The translations under genes and the position numbers were made by a program. The notes beneath the pieces were generated by a model. The model did not search any database and had not been told where the DNA came from. It worked only from the letters and a program-made list of their open reading frames with translations. Of a stretch of DNA of 64,000 nucleotides, positions 53,449 to 63,357 are shown piece after piece; the first letter of the stretch is position 1; every line of letters starts with the position of its first letter. Origin of the DNA: Firmicutes bacterium UBA1702 (GTDB taxonomy: Bacteria > Bacillota > Clostridia > Peptostreptococcales > Anaerovoracaceae); contig DCJK01000023.1 of the NCBI GenBank assembly GCA_002320005.1, positions 1 to 64,000 of the forward strand. Direction: 5' to 3'.

Positions 53449-54366
53449 ATGGACAACCGCATAGTAATTGAACCATCATCAAAAATAAGAGAAATAGCAA
53501 GAAAGTCTCTGGCAGGCAACTGGAAGCAGATGTTTGTCGGACTCCTTATTTATTTCATCATGCTGACAGGTATAAGCACAATATTAAACAGCTTCTTTTA
53601 CAGCATAAGATATATTTATCTGTCCAGCGGACAATATATTCCAATCAGAATAACTTACGCAGGCAATCTTTATATGTTCCTGGTGGAAGGTGCACTCACC
53701 TGTGGTCTGGCAATGTTTGTGCTGGCCTTTTTCAGAACCAGAAAAATAGATTATTCACTTACCTTTGAAGGATTCAGCATGTATGGCAAGGCCTTCTGCC
53801 TGTTCCTTCTGTATACAGTCAAGGTATTTTTGTGGGCTCTGCTTCTGGTAATTCCGGGAATCATAGCAGCCTTCAGATACAGTCAGTGTTTTTATCTGAG
53901 AGTTGATCATCCGGAATGGACAGCATCCCAGTGCATAAACGAGAGCAAACGGCTGATGAACGGAAACAAAGGAAAATTTTTCTGTCTGCAGCTGTCATTC
54001 ATAGGATGGTATATTCTTGCCAACATACCGGGTTCTTTATTTGCTCAGTCGGAAGTATCAGGGCTTGCTTATTCAGCCATATTCCTTATTCTCAGTCTGC
54101 CGGTTGTGGTTGTTGACTTGTATTTAGAAACAGCCAATGTTGCTTTCTATGAGCTGGTTACCGGCAATCTTGTTGTAATAGATCCGCAATACAGCAATCA
54201 GACTTTAAACGAAAACGGATTCCGCAGCGAAACGGCTACAGAAAAGGAAACTGCAGAGGCAAAGGAAGAGCATGAGGGAGCGGAGCCACAAGGAGATGGT
54301 TCAGCCGAAGAGTCATCTGAAAAATCCGGGTCGCAGGGGGATTCAGAAAATAATAAGCTGTATTAA
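53449..54366 (+). CDS. DUF975 family membrane protein
   Basis: 305 residues from the ATG at 53449 (GAGG six bases ahead). Five or six hydrophobic helices lie between residues 25 and 235, with the N-terminal family signature IREIARKSLAGNWKQMFVGLL and the FRYSQCFYLRVDHPEW/AsN-ExSKRLM segment. The last 55 residues are an acidic, Glu/Ser/Gly-rich disordered tail. Function of DUF975 is unknown. Confidence 0.85.
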   Translation: MDNRIVIEPSSKIREIARKSLAGNWKQMFVGLLIYFIMLTGISTILNSFFYSIRYIYLSSGQYIPIRITYAGNLYMFLVEGALTCGLAMFVLAFFRTRKIDYSLTFEGFSMYGKAFCLFLLYTVKVFLWALLLVIPGIIAAFRYSQCFYLRVDHPEWTASQCINESKRLMNGNKGKFFCLQLSFIGWYILANIPGSLFAQSEVSGLAYSAIFLILSLPVVVVDLYLETANVAFYELVTGNLVVIDPQYSNQTLNENGFRSETATEKETAEAKEEHEGAEPQGDGSAEESSEKSGSQGDSENNKLY

Positions 54367-54390
54367 CATAAGATCATTTACAGAACAACA

Positions 54391-54437
54391 ATTACCTCCA
54401 CGGCATAATATATAATATAATATGCTAAGGAGGTAAT
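54391..54437 (+). promoter_or_regulatory. Hairpin pairing upstream sequence with the ribosome site of the ATPase gene
   Basis: ATTACCTCC (54391-54399) is an exact complement of GGAGGTAAT (54429-54437), which is the ribosome site of the next gene. The loop contains TATAATATAAT-type -10 sequences. Transcripts starting in the loop would have a free ribosome site, whereas read-through transcripts from the DUF975 gene would hide it. Confidence 0.55.
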
Positions 54438-54440
54438 ATT

Positions 54441-55553
54441 TTGTCTGCAGAAAGACATTATTTCCCGGGCAATAATACGCCGCTGGGATTTTTTTCGTAT
54501 TACAGACATATCCTGGGACAAAGAGAAGCCAACAAAATAATATGCGTAAAAGGGGGGCCGGGGACAGGAAAGTCTACTTTCATAAGGAGAATAGGCAGGC
54601 ATTTTGCAGATATGGGCGAGGATGTGGACTATCTTCATTGCTCAGCAGATGAGGACTCTCTGGACGGAATAGTGCTGAAAAAAAGGAAGATTGCCGTAAT
54701 AGACGGAACAAGTCCTCATGTGACAGACCCCATAACGCCGGGAGCAGTAGATAAAATAATAAATTTGGGTGAATTCTGGAATGAAGAGGGGATTGCAGCG
54801 AACAAGAGCGAGATAATAGATCTGAATGAAGAAACAGCCAGGTGGTACAGAATAGCATATAATTATTTAAACGCAGCGAAAAGTGTTTACAGAAGCCTCG
54901 AAGAGATATATAACCAGGCCTCTGCCGCCAGCGAGATATACAAGGTGGTAGCCGACATAATAGGCAGAGAATACGGTGAAATGGACATATCTTTCAATCC
55001 GGGAAGAACTAAAAAATTTTTCGCAGGAGCAATTACGGGAAACGGATTTGTAAACTACCTGAGAAGCCTGCTTTGCGGCATAGAGCGTGTCTATATGATA
55101 AGTGCACCGGTGGGATATTCCAACAGCAGTTTTATGGAAATACTATCTGAAGGTGCAATTTACAGAGGTTTAGATACAGAAGCATTTTACTGTCCCATGT
55201 GCCCGGAGGAAAAGGTTGAACATCTTATCATTCCAAAACTCGGAACTGCATTTATTACGCTCAACGAGTATCATGATATAGAGCCATGGGAACTGACTTC
55301 AATGGATGGAGAAAATCCTGAAATAATACTGATAGATATGAGAGATTACATGAACGGTATAAACCTTGCAAAAAATGAAGATCTTATTTCTTCCCTGAAG
55401 GATGAATATGACATATTGCTTAATAAGACATGCCGGCATCTGGCGCTGGCAAGAGATACTCATAAACGTGTGGAAGCAATGTATATACCCAACATGAACT
55501 TTACAGAAGTTTCCAACCTGGCAGCAGAACTTGAAAGGGAGATAGACAGATAG
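54441..55553 (+). CDS. P-loop ATPase of unknown function (PRK06851-like)
   Basis: 370 residues from a TTG start, supported by AAGGAGGT at 54427-54434. Walker A GGPGTGKST is at 38-46, then a kinase-like segment LHCSADEDSLDGIVLKKRKIAVIDGTSPHVTDPITPG. A second half (about 195-350) again looks nucleotide-kinase-like, with SAPVGYSNSSF where a P-loop would be. This resembles the PRK06851 group common in Firmicutes; its role is unknown. A long terminator follows. Confidence 0.8.
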   Translation: MSAERHYFPGNNTPLGFFSYYRHILGQREANKIICVKGGPGTGKSTFIRRIGRHFADMGEDVDYLHCSADEDSLDGIVLKKRKIAVIDGTSPHVTDPITPGAVDKIINLGEFWNEEGIAANKSEIIDLNEETARWYRIAYNYLNAAKSVYRSLEEIYNQASAASEIYKVVADIIGREYGEMDISFNPGRTKKFFAGAITGNGFVNYLRSLLCGIERVYMISAPVGYSNSSFMEILSEGAIYRGLDTEAFYCPMCPEEKVEHLIIPKLGTAFITLNEYHDIEPWELTSMDGENPEIILIDMRDYMNGINLAKNEDLISSLKDEYDILLNKTCRHLALARDTHKRVEAMYIPNMNFTEVSNLAAELEREIDR

Positions 55554-55561
55554 AAGATGAG

Positions 55562-55643
55562 AAATTTCCCGAATTAAAAGCCGCAGGAAGCCCACGGGAC
55601 TGAAGCCTGTGCCATTCAATACAAATTCGGGAAATTTTTTTGT
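55562..55643 (+). terminator. Long-stem terminator
   Basis: AAATTTCCCGAATT (55562-55575) pairs perfectly with AATTCGGGAAATTT (55624-55637) and runs into TTTTTTG. The 48-base loop can form its own smaller hairpin. Confidence 0.85.
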
Positions 55644-55721
55644 TGTAAAAGTGTATAATGTGAAAATGTATGGTATAATCACTGAATATAAGATAAAAAA
55701 TCATTACGAGTGGGGGACAAA

Positions 55722-57230
55722 ATGAAAAAAACGGGTATAATGGAAGCAGTAAATTTACTAAAAGAAAAAAAGCTGTTAATCGAGGCTAATATAAATGCTG
55801 CTGCCTGTGATGAAACTATAGAGTATATTTCCTACAATTCTCAGGATATAAAACCGGGGACCCTGTTCTTCTGCAAAGGAGTGCACTTCAAAGAACAGTA
55901 CCTTAAGGAAGCCTTTGACAAGGGAACCATATGCTATGTTTCAGAGAAAGTAATCGTGGCGGACAAGCCTCATATTATAGTCAGCGATATACGTGGAGCA
56001 ATGCTTGCGATATCCGAAATGTATTACGGCTGCGCATGGAGAGATAAACTGAAACTTGTAGGAGTTACAGGAACCAAAGGCAAGACCACTACAGTTATGA
56101 TGATCCATTCAATTCTTGAGGCTCACTGCCGTTCACACAAAATAGGAAGAGCAGGAATACTGACAGGCGTATATAATTTTGACGGAAGAGAAACAATAGA
56201 ATCAAGTCTGACAACACCTGAAACCTTTGAATTGCACAAAATACTATCGAATTGCGTCGAAAATCAATGCAGCTATCTTGCCATGGAGGTTTCCTCTCAG
56301 GCACTTAAATATGGAAGAACTGCAGGGCTTGAATACGAGGTGGCTGTATTTCTGAATATGGGAAATGACCATGTTTCGGAATCAGAGCATTATGACATGG
56401 AAGATTATTTTAATTCAAAACTTAAAATAATCGATCAGTGCCGCAGGATATGCATAAATCTTGACATGAACCCTGTTTATATGAAACGCATAATGGATTA
56501 TGCCCGAAAGAAAGGGTGCGAGATAATTACCTTCGGAAAAGGTCCTGAGGCTGATTACCGCGGTATACTAAAAAAAGGAACCATAGACTATATTGAGGTT
56601 GAAGCGGTGCATGGAGATGAGGAGTGCAGCATTACCGCAAACATAGGCGGAAAATTCAATGCAGAGAACGTGATGGCAGCTGTTTCGGCAACAAAGGCCC
56701 TTGGAATCTCATGGGATGCCATAAAAGAAGGCATTGAAAAGGTTAAAGTTCCCGGACGTATGGAGGTCTTCCGAATCCCGGGCAGAGATACTACGGTAAT
56801 TGCGGATTATGCTCACAATGACATAAGTTTTGAGGCGCTTTTCCAAAGTGTAAATGAAGCTTTTCCTGACAAGAAGAAAGTTATTGTTTTCGGTTCATCA
56901 GGAGGCAGAGCTTTCAACCGCCGCAGAAACCTGTCAGAAATCGCAGACAGAGAAGCGGACATGATAATTCTTTCAGAAGAAGACTGCGGAACGGAAGGAG
57001 CGGAAAAAATCTGCAACGAGTTAAGAAGCTATATTTCTCCTGAAAAGGATGTAAAAATAATCCTGGATAGAGAAGAAGCAGTGAAATATGCCCTTGACAA
57101 CTGCCGAGACGGCTGGGTGATAATCTTTGCAGGACACAGTACGGGAGATCACCAGGTCAGAGGTGAAAAAGCAGTTCCGGTTGCATGTGATGCCAAGCTG
57201 ATCAGAGAGTACATAGAATCCCACAGATGA
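55722..57230 (+). CDS. MurE-like Mur ligase, copy 1
   Basis: 502 residues from the ATG at 55722 (GGGGGA ahead). The three Mur ligase domains are visible: N-terminal UDP-binding domain, central ATP domain with GVTGTKGKT at 114-122 and SSQALKYGR, and C-terminal domain with VKVPGRMEVF and VIADYAHN. At the place where meso-DAP MurE enzymes have D-N-P-R, this protein has E420-D-C-G423. It may add another diamino acid or be a non-canonical paralog. It stands in tandem with a same-length copy at 57259, with 28 bases between. Confidence 0.85.
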   Translation: MKKTGIMEAVNLLKEKKLLIEANINAAACDETIEYISYNSQDIKPGTLFFCKGVHFKEQYLKEAFDKGTICYVSEKVIVADKPHIIVSDIRGAMLAISEMYYGCAWRDKLKLVGVTGTKGKTTTVMMIHSILEAHCRSHKIGRAGILTGVYNFDGRETIESSLTTPETFELHKILSNCVENQCSYLAMEVSSQALKYGRTAGLEYEVAVFLNMGNDHVSESEHYDMEDYFNSKLKIIDQCRRICINLDMNPVYMKRIMDYARKKGCEIITFGKGPEADYRGILKKGTIDYIEVEAVHGDEECSITANIGGKFNAENVMAAVSATKALGISWDAIKEGIEKVKVPGRMEVFRIPGRDTTVIADYAHNDISFEALFQSVNEAFPDKKKVIVFGSSGGRAFNRRRNLSEIADREADMIILSEEDCGTEGAEKICNELRSYISPEKDVKIILDREEAVKYALDNCRDGWVIIFAGHSTGDHQVRGEKAVPVACDAKLIREYIESHR

Positions 57231-57258
57231 TATGACACATAAATCAGGACGGTGAAAA

Positions 57259-58767
57259 ATGAATAAAAAAACTTTGCAGAGCTATGTTGATGTTTTGAGA
57301 CAGGCAGGGGTATTGGCGGATTGCAGAATTGAGACAAGTGAAAGTAAAGTTATAGTAAACCATCTATCATATAACTCGATGGATGTTATTCACGGCACAT
57401 TATTCATATGCAAGGGAAGAGCCTTTAAAAAAGAGTACCTTGCAGAGGCTTTTGATAAAGGAGCGGTATGCTATATAGCAGAACGCCCTATAATGGAAGA
57501 CAGGCCATGCATCATAGTAAGTAATCTCAGGAAGGCTCTTATTGCCATATCAGAATTTCATTATGACGATTGCTGGAAGGAAAAACTTGATATAATAGGA
57601 GTTACGGGAACAAAAGGAAAGAGCACAACTGTGGTATTTCTGGATGCCATACTGGAGGATTATTGCAATTCTCATGACTTAGGCCCGGTAGGCATGCTGA
57701 CAGGCATATATAATTATGACGGAGAAAAAAAGCGAAAGGCTCATCTTACCACAGAAGAGATTCTGGAACTTAACAGAAATCTGTACAACTGCGTTGAAAA
57801 TGGCTGCAGGTATGCGGTAATGGAGGTTTCCTCCCAGGCACTCAGGTATGGAAGGACAGGAAGTGTGGACTTCAAGACGGGAATTTTTCTGAATATAGGA
57901 GAAGATCACATATCCGAATCCGAGCACAGAAACATGGAAGACTATTTCAATTCGAAACTCAGGCTTATAGGAAAAAGTCAGACGGTATGTATAAATCTCG
58001 ATATGGATCGGGAGTATCTTGAAAAGGTCAGAAAAAAGGCTTTTCACAGGTGCAGGCGTGTCATTACCTTCGGAACTGTTCCGGAAGCAGACTGCTATGG
58101 CTTTGACATAAAAGAGACACTGGATTCACTGAGTCTGAAAGTGCGTGTCGGAGGGAGGACAGAAGAACTCCACGTTAATATAGGCGGCGCGTATAATGTT
58201 GAAAATGTTCTTGCGTCAGTTGCGGCTGCCGTGTCTCTTGATATACCATTTGAGAATGTAAAAAGAGGACTGGCTCATGTAAAGGTTCCGGGACGAATGG
58301 AAGTGTTTCAGCTTCCCGACAAGGATGTAACGGTGATTGTGGACTATGCGCATAACGAGATGAGCTATAATGCGCTCTTTGAAAGCATCAACCGCGACTG
58401 TCCGGAAAGAAAAAAGCTGTTTCTTTTCGGATGTGTAGGAGGAAGAGCCTTCAACAGGAGGGAAGAAGGCGGCAGAATTGCAGACAGAGAGGCAGATAGA
58501 ATTATTCTTACGGAGTATGATTATGGGACGGAAAGCATAGATGATATATGCAGTGAAATAAGAGAATATATTTCGCTGGAAAAAGATGTAAAAATAATAA
58601 CCGACAGACAGAAAGCCGTGGAATATGCACTTGAAAGCAGCAGAGACGGATGGGTGGTTGTTCTTGCCGGTTACAGTTCCGGAGACTGTCTTATTCGTGG
58701 ACGAAAGGCTGTTCCCGTTCCATGCGACACGGAAACAGTCAAAAAATATATTGCAGAGCACAACTGA
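57259..58767 (+). CDS. MurE-like Mur ligase, copy 2
   Basis: 502 residues, the same length as copy 1 and alignable without gaps at the P-loop (GVTGTKGKS at 114-122) and the later motif (Y420-D-Y-G423 in place of D-N-P-R). The segments VKVPGRMEVF, VIVDYAHN and SSQALRYGR are shared. It clearly arose by tandem duplication followed by substantial divergence. Both copies keep the catalytic residues, so neither looks like a pseudogene. Substrate difference between them is unknown. It could serve peptidoglycan or another amino-acid ligation. Confidence 0.85.
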   Translation: MNKKTLQSYVDVLRQAGVLADCRIETSESKVIVNHLSYNSMDVIHGTLFICKGRAFKKEYLAEAFDKGAVCYIAERPIMEDRPCIIVSNLRKALIAISEFHYDDCWKEKLDIIGVTGTKGKSTTVVFLDAILEDYCNSHDLGPVGMLTGIYNYDGEKKRKAHLTTEEILELNRNLYNCVENGCRYAVMEVSSQALRYGRTGSVDFKTGIFLNIGEDHISESEHRNMEDYFNSKLRLIGKSQTVCINLDMDREYLEKVRKKAFHRCRRVITFGTVPEADCYGFDIKETLDSLSLKVRVGGRTEELHVNIGGAYNVENVLASVAAAVSLDIPFENVKRGLAHVKVPGRMEVFQLPDKDVTVIVDYAHNEMSYNALFESINRDCPERKKLFLFGCVGGRAFNRREEGGRIADREADRIILTEYDYGTESIDDICSEIREYISLEKDVKIITDRQKAVEYALESSRDGWVVVLAGYSSGDCLIRGRKAVPVPCDTETVKKYIAEHN

Positions 58768-58772
58768 AAAGG

Positions 58773-58803
58773 CGCAGCCCTTGCCGGGGCTGCGTCGAAT
58801 TTT
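58773..58803. terminator. Terminator between MurE-like copy 2 and rluD-like gene
   Basis: CGCAGCCC (58773-58780) pairs with GGGCTGCG (58787-58794) and leads to TTTTT near 58799. It lies between convergent genes. Confidence 0.85.
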
Positions 58804-58811
58804 AAAAATAA

Positions 58812-59783
58812 TTAAAGGAAACTTATATAATCAATCAGTTTCACAATGTCATCAGGAAGCGGGGCTTCAAGCTCCGTTTTTTCATTTGTTACAGGATGAA
58901 AGAAAGAAAGGCTGCAGGCATGAAGAGCCTGTCTGTCTATATAAGGGGAAGTGCTTTTTTCTTCGATACCTTCCACACGGCGAAAATCACCGTGAAGTTT
59001 GCGATATAGGAAAGGATCCCCGTTATTATAAAGATGATCACCTGTTACCGGATGGCCGATGGAGGCCATGTGCACACGTATCTGATGCGTACGCCCTGTT
59101 TCGAGACGAAGGCGAACCAGCGTATATCCGCTTTGAAAGCGCCGGATAACTTTGTAGTGCGTCACAGAATCATAACCGCCTTGGTCTGTCGGAAGAATCC
59201 ACCGTTCCACTTCGTCGGGATCAGGCCGACCGATGGGGGCGTTTATGGTTCCAAGGTCATGCTCCATTATTCCGTCAACTACTGCCAGATATTCCTTGCG
59301 TATTATACCTGCTTTCATCTGGCGTATGAGTCTGTCCTGAGTAAAGCTGTTTTTTGCAATCAGAAGCAGGCCGGATGTATTCATGTCCAACCTGTTGGCG
59401 AAACGTATTTTATACTTCTCGCCATCATCCAGCATTTTCTTCATTATGCCGTTAGCAATGGTATGATTAGGTTTGCCTTTGGTGGGATGCACCACATAAC
59501 CGGGCTGCTTGTTGATGACAAGAAGGTCCTTGTCCTCAAAAATAACTGAAATAGGAATATCTTCCGGCTGGAAATCGCAGGTTTCCTGTGGCAATGTTAT
59601 GGTCAACTTATCTCCGGGAAGGGGAATCATCCATCCGCGAACGGGATTTCCGTTAAGAGTGACCAGATCCTGCTGCTTGAGCTTTGTCAGAAGCCTGGAA
59701 GAAAAGTGAAAATTACGGCGAAGGAGCTCTTTTACAGAGAGCTCCTTGTCTGTTTCTGTTACTGTATAGTTGAATTCTGTCAT
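58812..59783 (-). CDS. RluA/RluD family pseudouridine synthase
   Basis: 323 residues; the start at 59783 is preferred for spacing to AAAGGA, with an ATG nine bases earlier possible. An S4-like N-terminal domain (FHFSSRLLTKLKQQDLVTLNG) precedes the synthase domain with the catalytic Asp in NRLDMNTSGLLLIAKN and the HPTKGKPNHTIANG motif. It converts uridines in 23S rRNA or tRNA; the exact site is not predictable. Last gene of the leftward operon pepF-nadK-rluD-like. Confidence 0.92.
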   Translation of the reverse strand: MTEFNYTVTETDKELSVKELLRRNFHFSSRLLTKLKQQDLVTLNGNPVRGWMIPLPGDKLTITLPQETCDFQPEDIPISVIFEDKDLLVINKQPGYVVHPTKGKPNHTIANGIMKKMLDDGEKYKIRFANRLDMNTSGLLLIAKNSFTQDRLIRQMKAGIIRKEYLAVVDGIMEHDLGTINAPIGRPDPDEVERWILPTDQGGYDSVTHYKVIRRFQSGYTLVRLRLETGRTHQIRVHMASIGHPVTGDHLYNNGDPFLYRKLHGDFRRVEGIEEKSTSPYIDRQALHACSLSFFHPVTNEKTELEAPLPDDIVKLIDYISFL

Positions 59784-59810
59784 GGATATCATCCTTTTAA
59801 GTTATATTAT

Positions 59811-60611
59811 TCAGAGAAATTTACTTTTTACCTTTTCCCAGAACTGATAGTCATCAAAGCGTATAAGATTTATCTTTTTTCTCGAGAGACCTATGGAAAG
59901 CTCTGTTATGTTTTCGTATTCTGACATCATTCCGTCATAAATTATACTGAGAGTTTTGTCATCATCACTGCATGGTATAACTGAAAGCCGGTCATTGGAA
60001 GGAATAAGAATACTTGACGTGAAGGAACGATATGCCACGTTCTGCATAGGAGCTATTGGCGTGACCTGCAGAAGGTTGAGACGCGGATCGACGATGCTGC
60101 CTCCTAATGCATAATTGTAAGCCGTGCTTCCGGCCGGGGAAGCCACACACAATCCGTCACCGCTGAATCTTTCGATAAAGCTGTTATTTATGGAAATATT
60201 CAGATGCACCGGATGGGTGGAAAGACCTTTGACGGTAATTTCATTTAGAGCTATGTGGCGTGCGGTGCCATCCGAGGTCTTTATGTAACATGACACACCG
60301 TTAAGACCTTGTATGCTGTATCTGTCCTGATTGTACAGGAAAATAAAATCGTCTATCTTTTCAGGGAGTATTTCCTGAAAGAAGCCCAGATGACCGGTAT
60401 TTACACCCACTATGGGAGTCTTTGGAAATCCGAATTCCTGAACAAGGCGGAGAAGAGTTCCATCCCCGCCTATGCATATTATAAGGTCTGTATCATCGGA
60501 GAAATTGTCAAAAACATGAAGGCTGGATTTTGCCAGCTTGTTTCTAAGCATGTTTTCAATGCTGTTTGACATTTCTGTCCGGTTTGTGTAAATAAAAATT
60601 TTCTTATCCAT
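59811..60611 (-). CDS. nadK: NAD kinase
   Basis: 266 residues. The kinase motif GGDGT is at 48-52 with the catalytic Asp, followed by GVNTGHLGFF, the NEITVKG segment and a glycine-rich SGDGLCVASPAGSTAYNYALGGS. It phosphorylates NAD to NADP. It starts nine bases after pepF and 27 bases precede the rluD-like gene. Confidence 0.96.
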   Translation of the reverse strand: MDKKIFIYTNRTEMSNSIENMLRNKLAKSSLHVFDNFSDDTDLIICIGGDGTLLRLVQEFGFPKTPIVGVNTGHLGFFQEILPEKIDDFIFLYNQDRYSIQGLNGVSCYIKTSDGTARHIALNEITVKGLSTHPVHLNISINNSFIERFSGDGLCVASPAGSTAYNYALGGSIVDPRLNLLQVTPIAPMQNVAYRSFTSSILIPSNDRLSVIPCSDDDKTLSIIYDGMMSEYENITELSIGLSRKKINLIRFDDYQFWEKVKSKFL

Positions 60612-60620
60612 AGTCTGATA

Positions 60621-62420
60621 TTACAATAATTTCTCTAATTCATCAACAAGGTTTTTAAATGTTTCCATAGCCATTTTCACAGGTTCAGGAGATGCCATGT
60701 CTACACCTGCAATTTTCAGCAGATTAACAGGGTAATCTGAGGAGCCGCTCTCAAGAAAACGTATATAATCATCCCGGGCAGGAGCGCCTTCAGAAAGAAT
60801 TCTTGATGAAATGGCAGTGGCAGCAGAATAGCCGGTAGCATACTGATACACATAAAATCCTCTGTAAAAATGAGGAATGCGGGACCATTCATATTGTATA
60901 TATTCATCATATGACATGGCAGGTCCGAAATAGAGACTGTTAAGGTCACCATAGGTTTTATTGAGCCAGCCTGCAGTGAGAACACCGCCTTTTTCAATTT
61001 CCTGATGTGCTTTGAGCTCAAACTCAGCAAACATCGTCTGTCGGAAAAGAGTGGTTCTGAATTCTTCAATGTAGTAATTGAGAAGATACTTTCGCATTTC
61101 AGGATCCTGCTCTGTTGAAAGAAGGTGTTTGATAAGGAGCGATTCATTAACCGTTGAAGCCACTTCCGCGGTAAATATGCAGTGATCACCATAGGCATAA
61201 GGCTGAGTCTTCCTTGTATAATATGAGTGCATGGAATGACCCATTTCGTGCACTATTGTGAATACGTCTTTGAGTGAGTCGGTATAATTCAGCAGTATAT
61301 AAGGCATACTGTCATATGAACCGAAGCTGTAGGCTCCACTGGTTTTTCCCTGGTTCTCATATACATCTATCCAGCCTTCTTTTATACCTTTTCTGACCTG
61401 CCTGATATATTCATCTCCAAGGGGAGCAAGTCCTTCAGCCATGATTTCTATGGCTTCCCGGAATTTTATCTCTTTTTTTGGAAGCTGAACCAGAGGAACA
61501 TAGATGTCGTACATTTTAAGTTCATCCACGCCGAGAACTTTTTTGCGAAGCTCCATGTATCTATGAACTACAGGCAGATATTCGTGAACTTCCCGGATGA
61601 GGTTATAATAGACATCCAGAGGAATGTCGTTTCCGTCAAGGGCAGCATTAAGCGAAGAATCGTATTTCCTGATTCGAGCTGTGACAACATCGGTTTTGGT
61701 GTTATAGTTGTAATTGGTTGCAATGGTATTTATAAGTTTTTTATAAGCTTCATACATATTTGTGAAGGCCGCCTTGCGTATGTTGCGATTGGGGCTTTCC
61801 ATAAATGTGATGTAGTTGCCGTGAGTAAGAGGCACTTCATCGCCGTCCTCATCTATTATTGTACCAAAAGTCATATCTGCATTGTTCAGCATTTTGAACA
61901 CGTCGTTGGTGGCACCGGTGACTTCAGACATCTGAGCCATGATGTTTTCTTCCGAAGCAGATAATATGTGAGCCTTTTCGCGAAGAACCGACTTCAGCAT
62001 GAATTCATATTCCTTAAGGTCGGCATTTTCCTCAATAAAGCCCATAATTTTGTCTTCGGAAGCTTCAAGCAGCTCCGGTGTAAAGAAGGACATGCTTGCG
62101 GACACCTTGGCTATGGCGCTGCCGCATTTATCATTCATGGCCTGATATTTGTCTATGCGATTATCCTCGTCCTTGCGCATGGCAGCATAGACATAAGCGT
62201 GCTCAAGACGCTGCCATATGCTGTCCCGCATTTTAAGCGCTGAAGCCAGAGTTGCGGAATCAGAGGTTAGTTTACCACTGAACTCCGAGAATTTTTCAGC
62301 CTCATCCAGACATGCTTTAACATCTGCTTCCCATTTGCTTTCGTCAGGATACATAGCTTCTATGTTCCATTTGTATTCCTTGGGTATATCGCTTCTCTGT
62401 TTTAAATTTTTGTCTGACAT
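60621..62420 (-). CDS. pepF: Oligoendopeptidase F, M3 family
   Basis: 599 residues, full length. The zinc motif HEMGH is at 391-395 with the third ligand Glu in FTAEVAST about 26 residues later. It degrades peptides of 7-17 residues in the cytoplasm. First gene of the leftward operon; it is divergent from murI, with a short A/T-rich promoter region between. Confidence 0.96.
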   Translation of the reverse strand: MSDKNLKQRSDIPKEYKWNIEAMYPDESKWEADVKACLDEAEKFSEFSGKLTSDSATLASALKMRDSIWQRLEHAYVYAAMRKDEDNRIDKYQAMNDKCGSAIAKVSASMSFFTPELLEASEDKIMGFIEENADLKEYEFMLKSVLREKAHILSASEENIMAQMSEVTGATNDVFKMLNNADMTFGTIIDEDGDEVPLTHGNYITFMESPNRNIRKAAFTNMYEAYKKLINTIATNYNYNTKTDVVTARIRKYDSSLNAALDGNDIPLDVYYNLIREVHEYLPVVHRYMELRKKVLGVDELKMYDIYVPLVQLPKKEIKFREAIEIMAEGLAPLGDEYIRQVRKGIKEGWIDVYENQGKTSGAYSFGSYDSMPYILLNYTDSLKDVFTIVHEMGHSMHSYYTRKTQPYAYGDHCIFTAEVASTVNESLLIKHLLSTEQDPEMRKYLLNYYIEEFRTTLFRQTMFAEFELKAHQEIEKGGVLTAGWLNKTYGDLNSLYFGPAMSYDEYIQYEWSRIPHFYRGFYVYQYATGYSAATAISSRILSEGAPARDDYIRFLESGSSDYPVNLLKIAGVDMASPEPVKMAMETFKNLVDELEKLL

Positions 62421-62524
62421 TTTTGCCTCCTGTATAGATAAAATTATTATTCTGTAGTATAATTGTAAAATCCTGAAATAATATAAATCTATTATACCAC
62501 AATTTGGAAAGGAATATTACATAA

Positions 62525-63340
62525 ATGGACAACAGGCCAATAGGTTTTTTTGACTCCGGTTTAGGAGGTCTGACCGTGATTCCCAATTTGCTGGAAAATC
62601 TGCCAAACGAAAGAGTTATTTACTTTGGTGATACGGCCAGAACGCCTTACGGTTCCAAAGCAGTTTCCACAATAAAGCAATATGCCACACAGATTGCAGA
62701 TTTTCTGGTATCAAAGGATGTAAAGATGCTGGTTATAGCATGTAATACCATAAGTTCTACCTGTCTTGAAGACTTGAGAGTGCGTTTCCCCCAGATACCC
62801 ATACTGGGAATTATAAGCCCTGCTGCCCGCAAGGTAGCCGCAATATGTACGCCGGAGAACAATATAGGTATAATAGCTACCAAAGTAACAACGGCCAGCG
62901 GAGCTTATCGCGAGAGAATAAGGGACTTCAATCCCGAGCTCAGAGTCTTTGACAAGGCAACCCCCGCCTTTGTACCGCTAATCGAAGAGGGAATCATCGA
63001 AAATGAAATAATGGATCTGACAATACATTATTATATGGATGATTTTATCAGAGAAAATTCTATAGACACGCTGGTACTGGGATGCACACATTATCCTCTT
63101 ATACGAAAGAATATAGAGAAAATTTATCCCGGTCTTAATATAATTAACCCTTCATACGAAATAATAGGCAGGGTCAGACAGATACTGGAAAATGACGGTA
63201 CTCTGGCAGGTGAAGACAATGACAGAGAAAATATATTTTATGCCAGTGACCTTTCTGAAAACTTTGAGAATATGATCCAGAAGATTCTTGAAACAGAAAA
63301 ATCAAACCTAAATCTCAAGTTCAAGAATCTGGAACTTTAA
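62525..63340 (+). CDS. murI: Glutamate racemase
   Basis: 271 residues. Two catalytic cysteines are in VIACNTISST and LGCTHYPLI, and the N-terminal GFFDSGLGGLTVIP and FGDTARTPYGSK are typical. It makes D-glutamate for peptidoglycan. A GGAAAGGA site precedes the ATG. It is followed 17 bases later by an acidic unknown gene. Confidence 0.97.
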   Translation: MDNRPIGFFDSGLGGLTVIPNLLENLPNERVIYFGDTARTPYGSKAVSTIKQYATQIADFLVSKDVKMLVIACNTISSTCLEDLRVRFPQIPILGIISPAARKVAAICTPENNIGIIATKVTTASGAYRERIRDFNPELRVFDKATPAFVPLIEEGIIENEIMDLTIHYYMDDFIRENSIDTLVLGCTHYPLIRKNIEKIYPGLNIINPSYEIIGRVRQILENDGTLAGEDNDRENIFYASDLSENFENMIQKILETEKSNLNLKFKNLEL

Positions 63341-63357
63341 CAGGAGAAAAATACACA

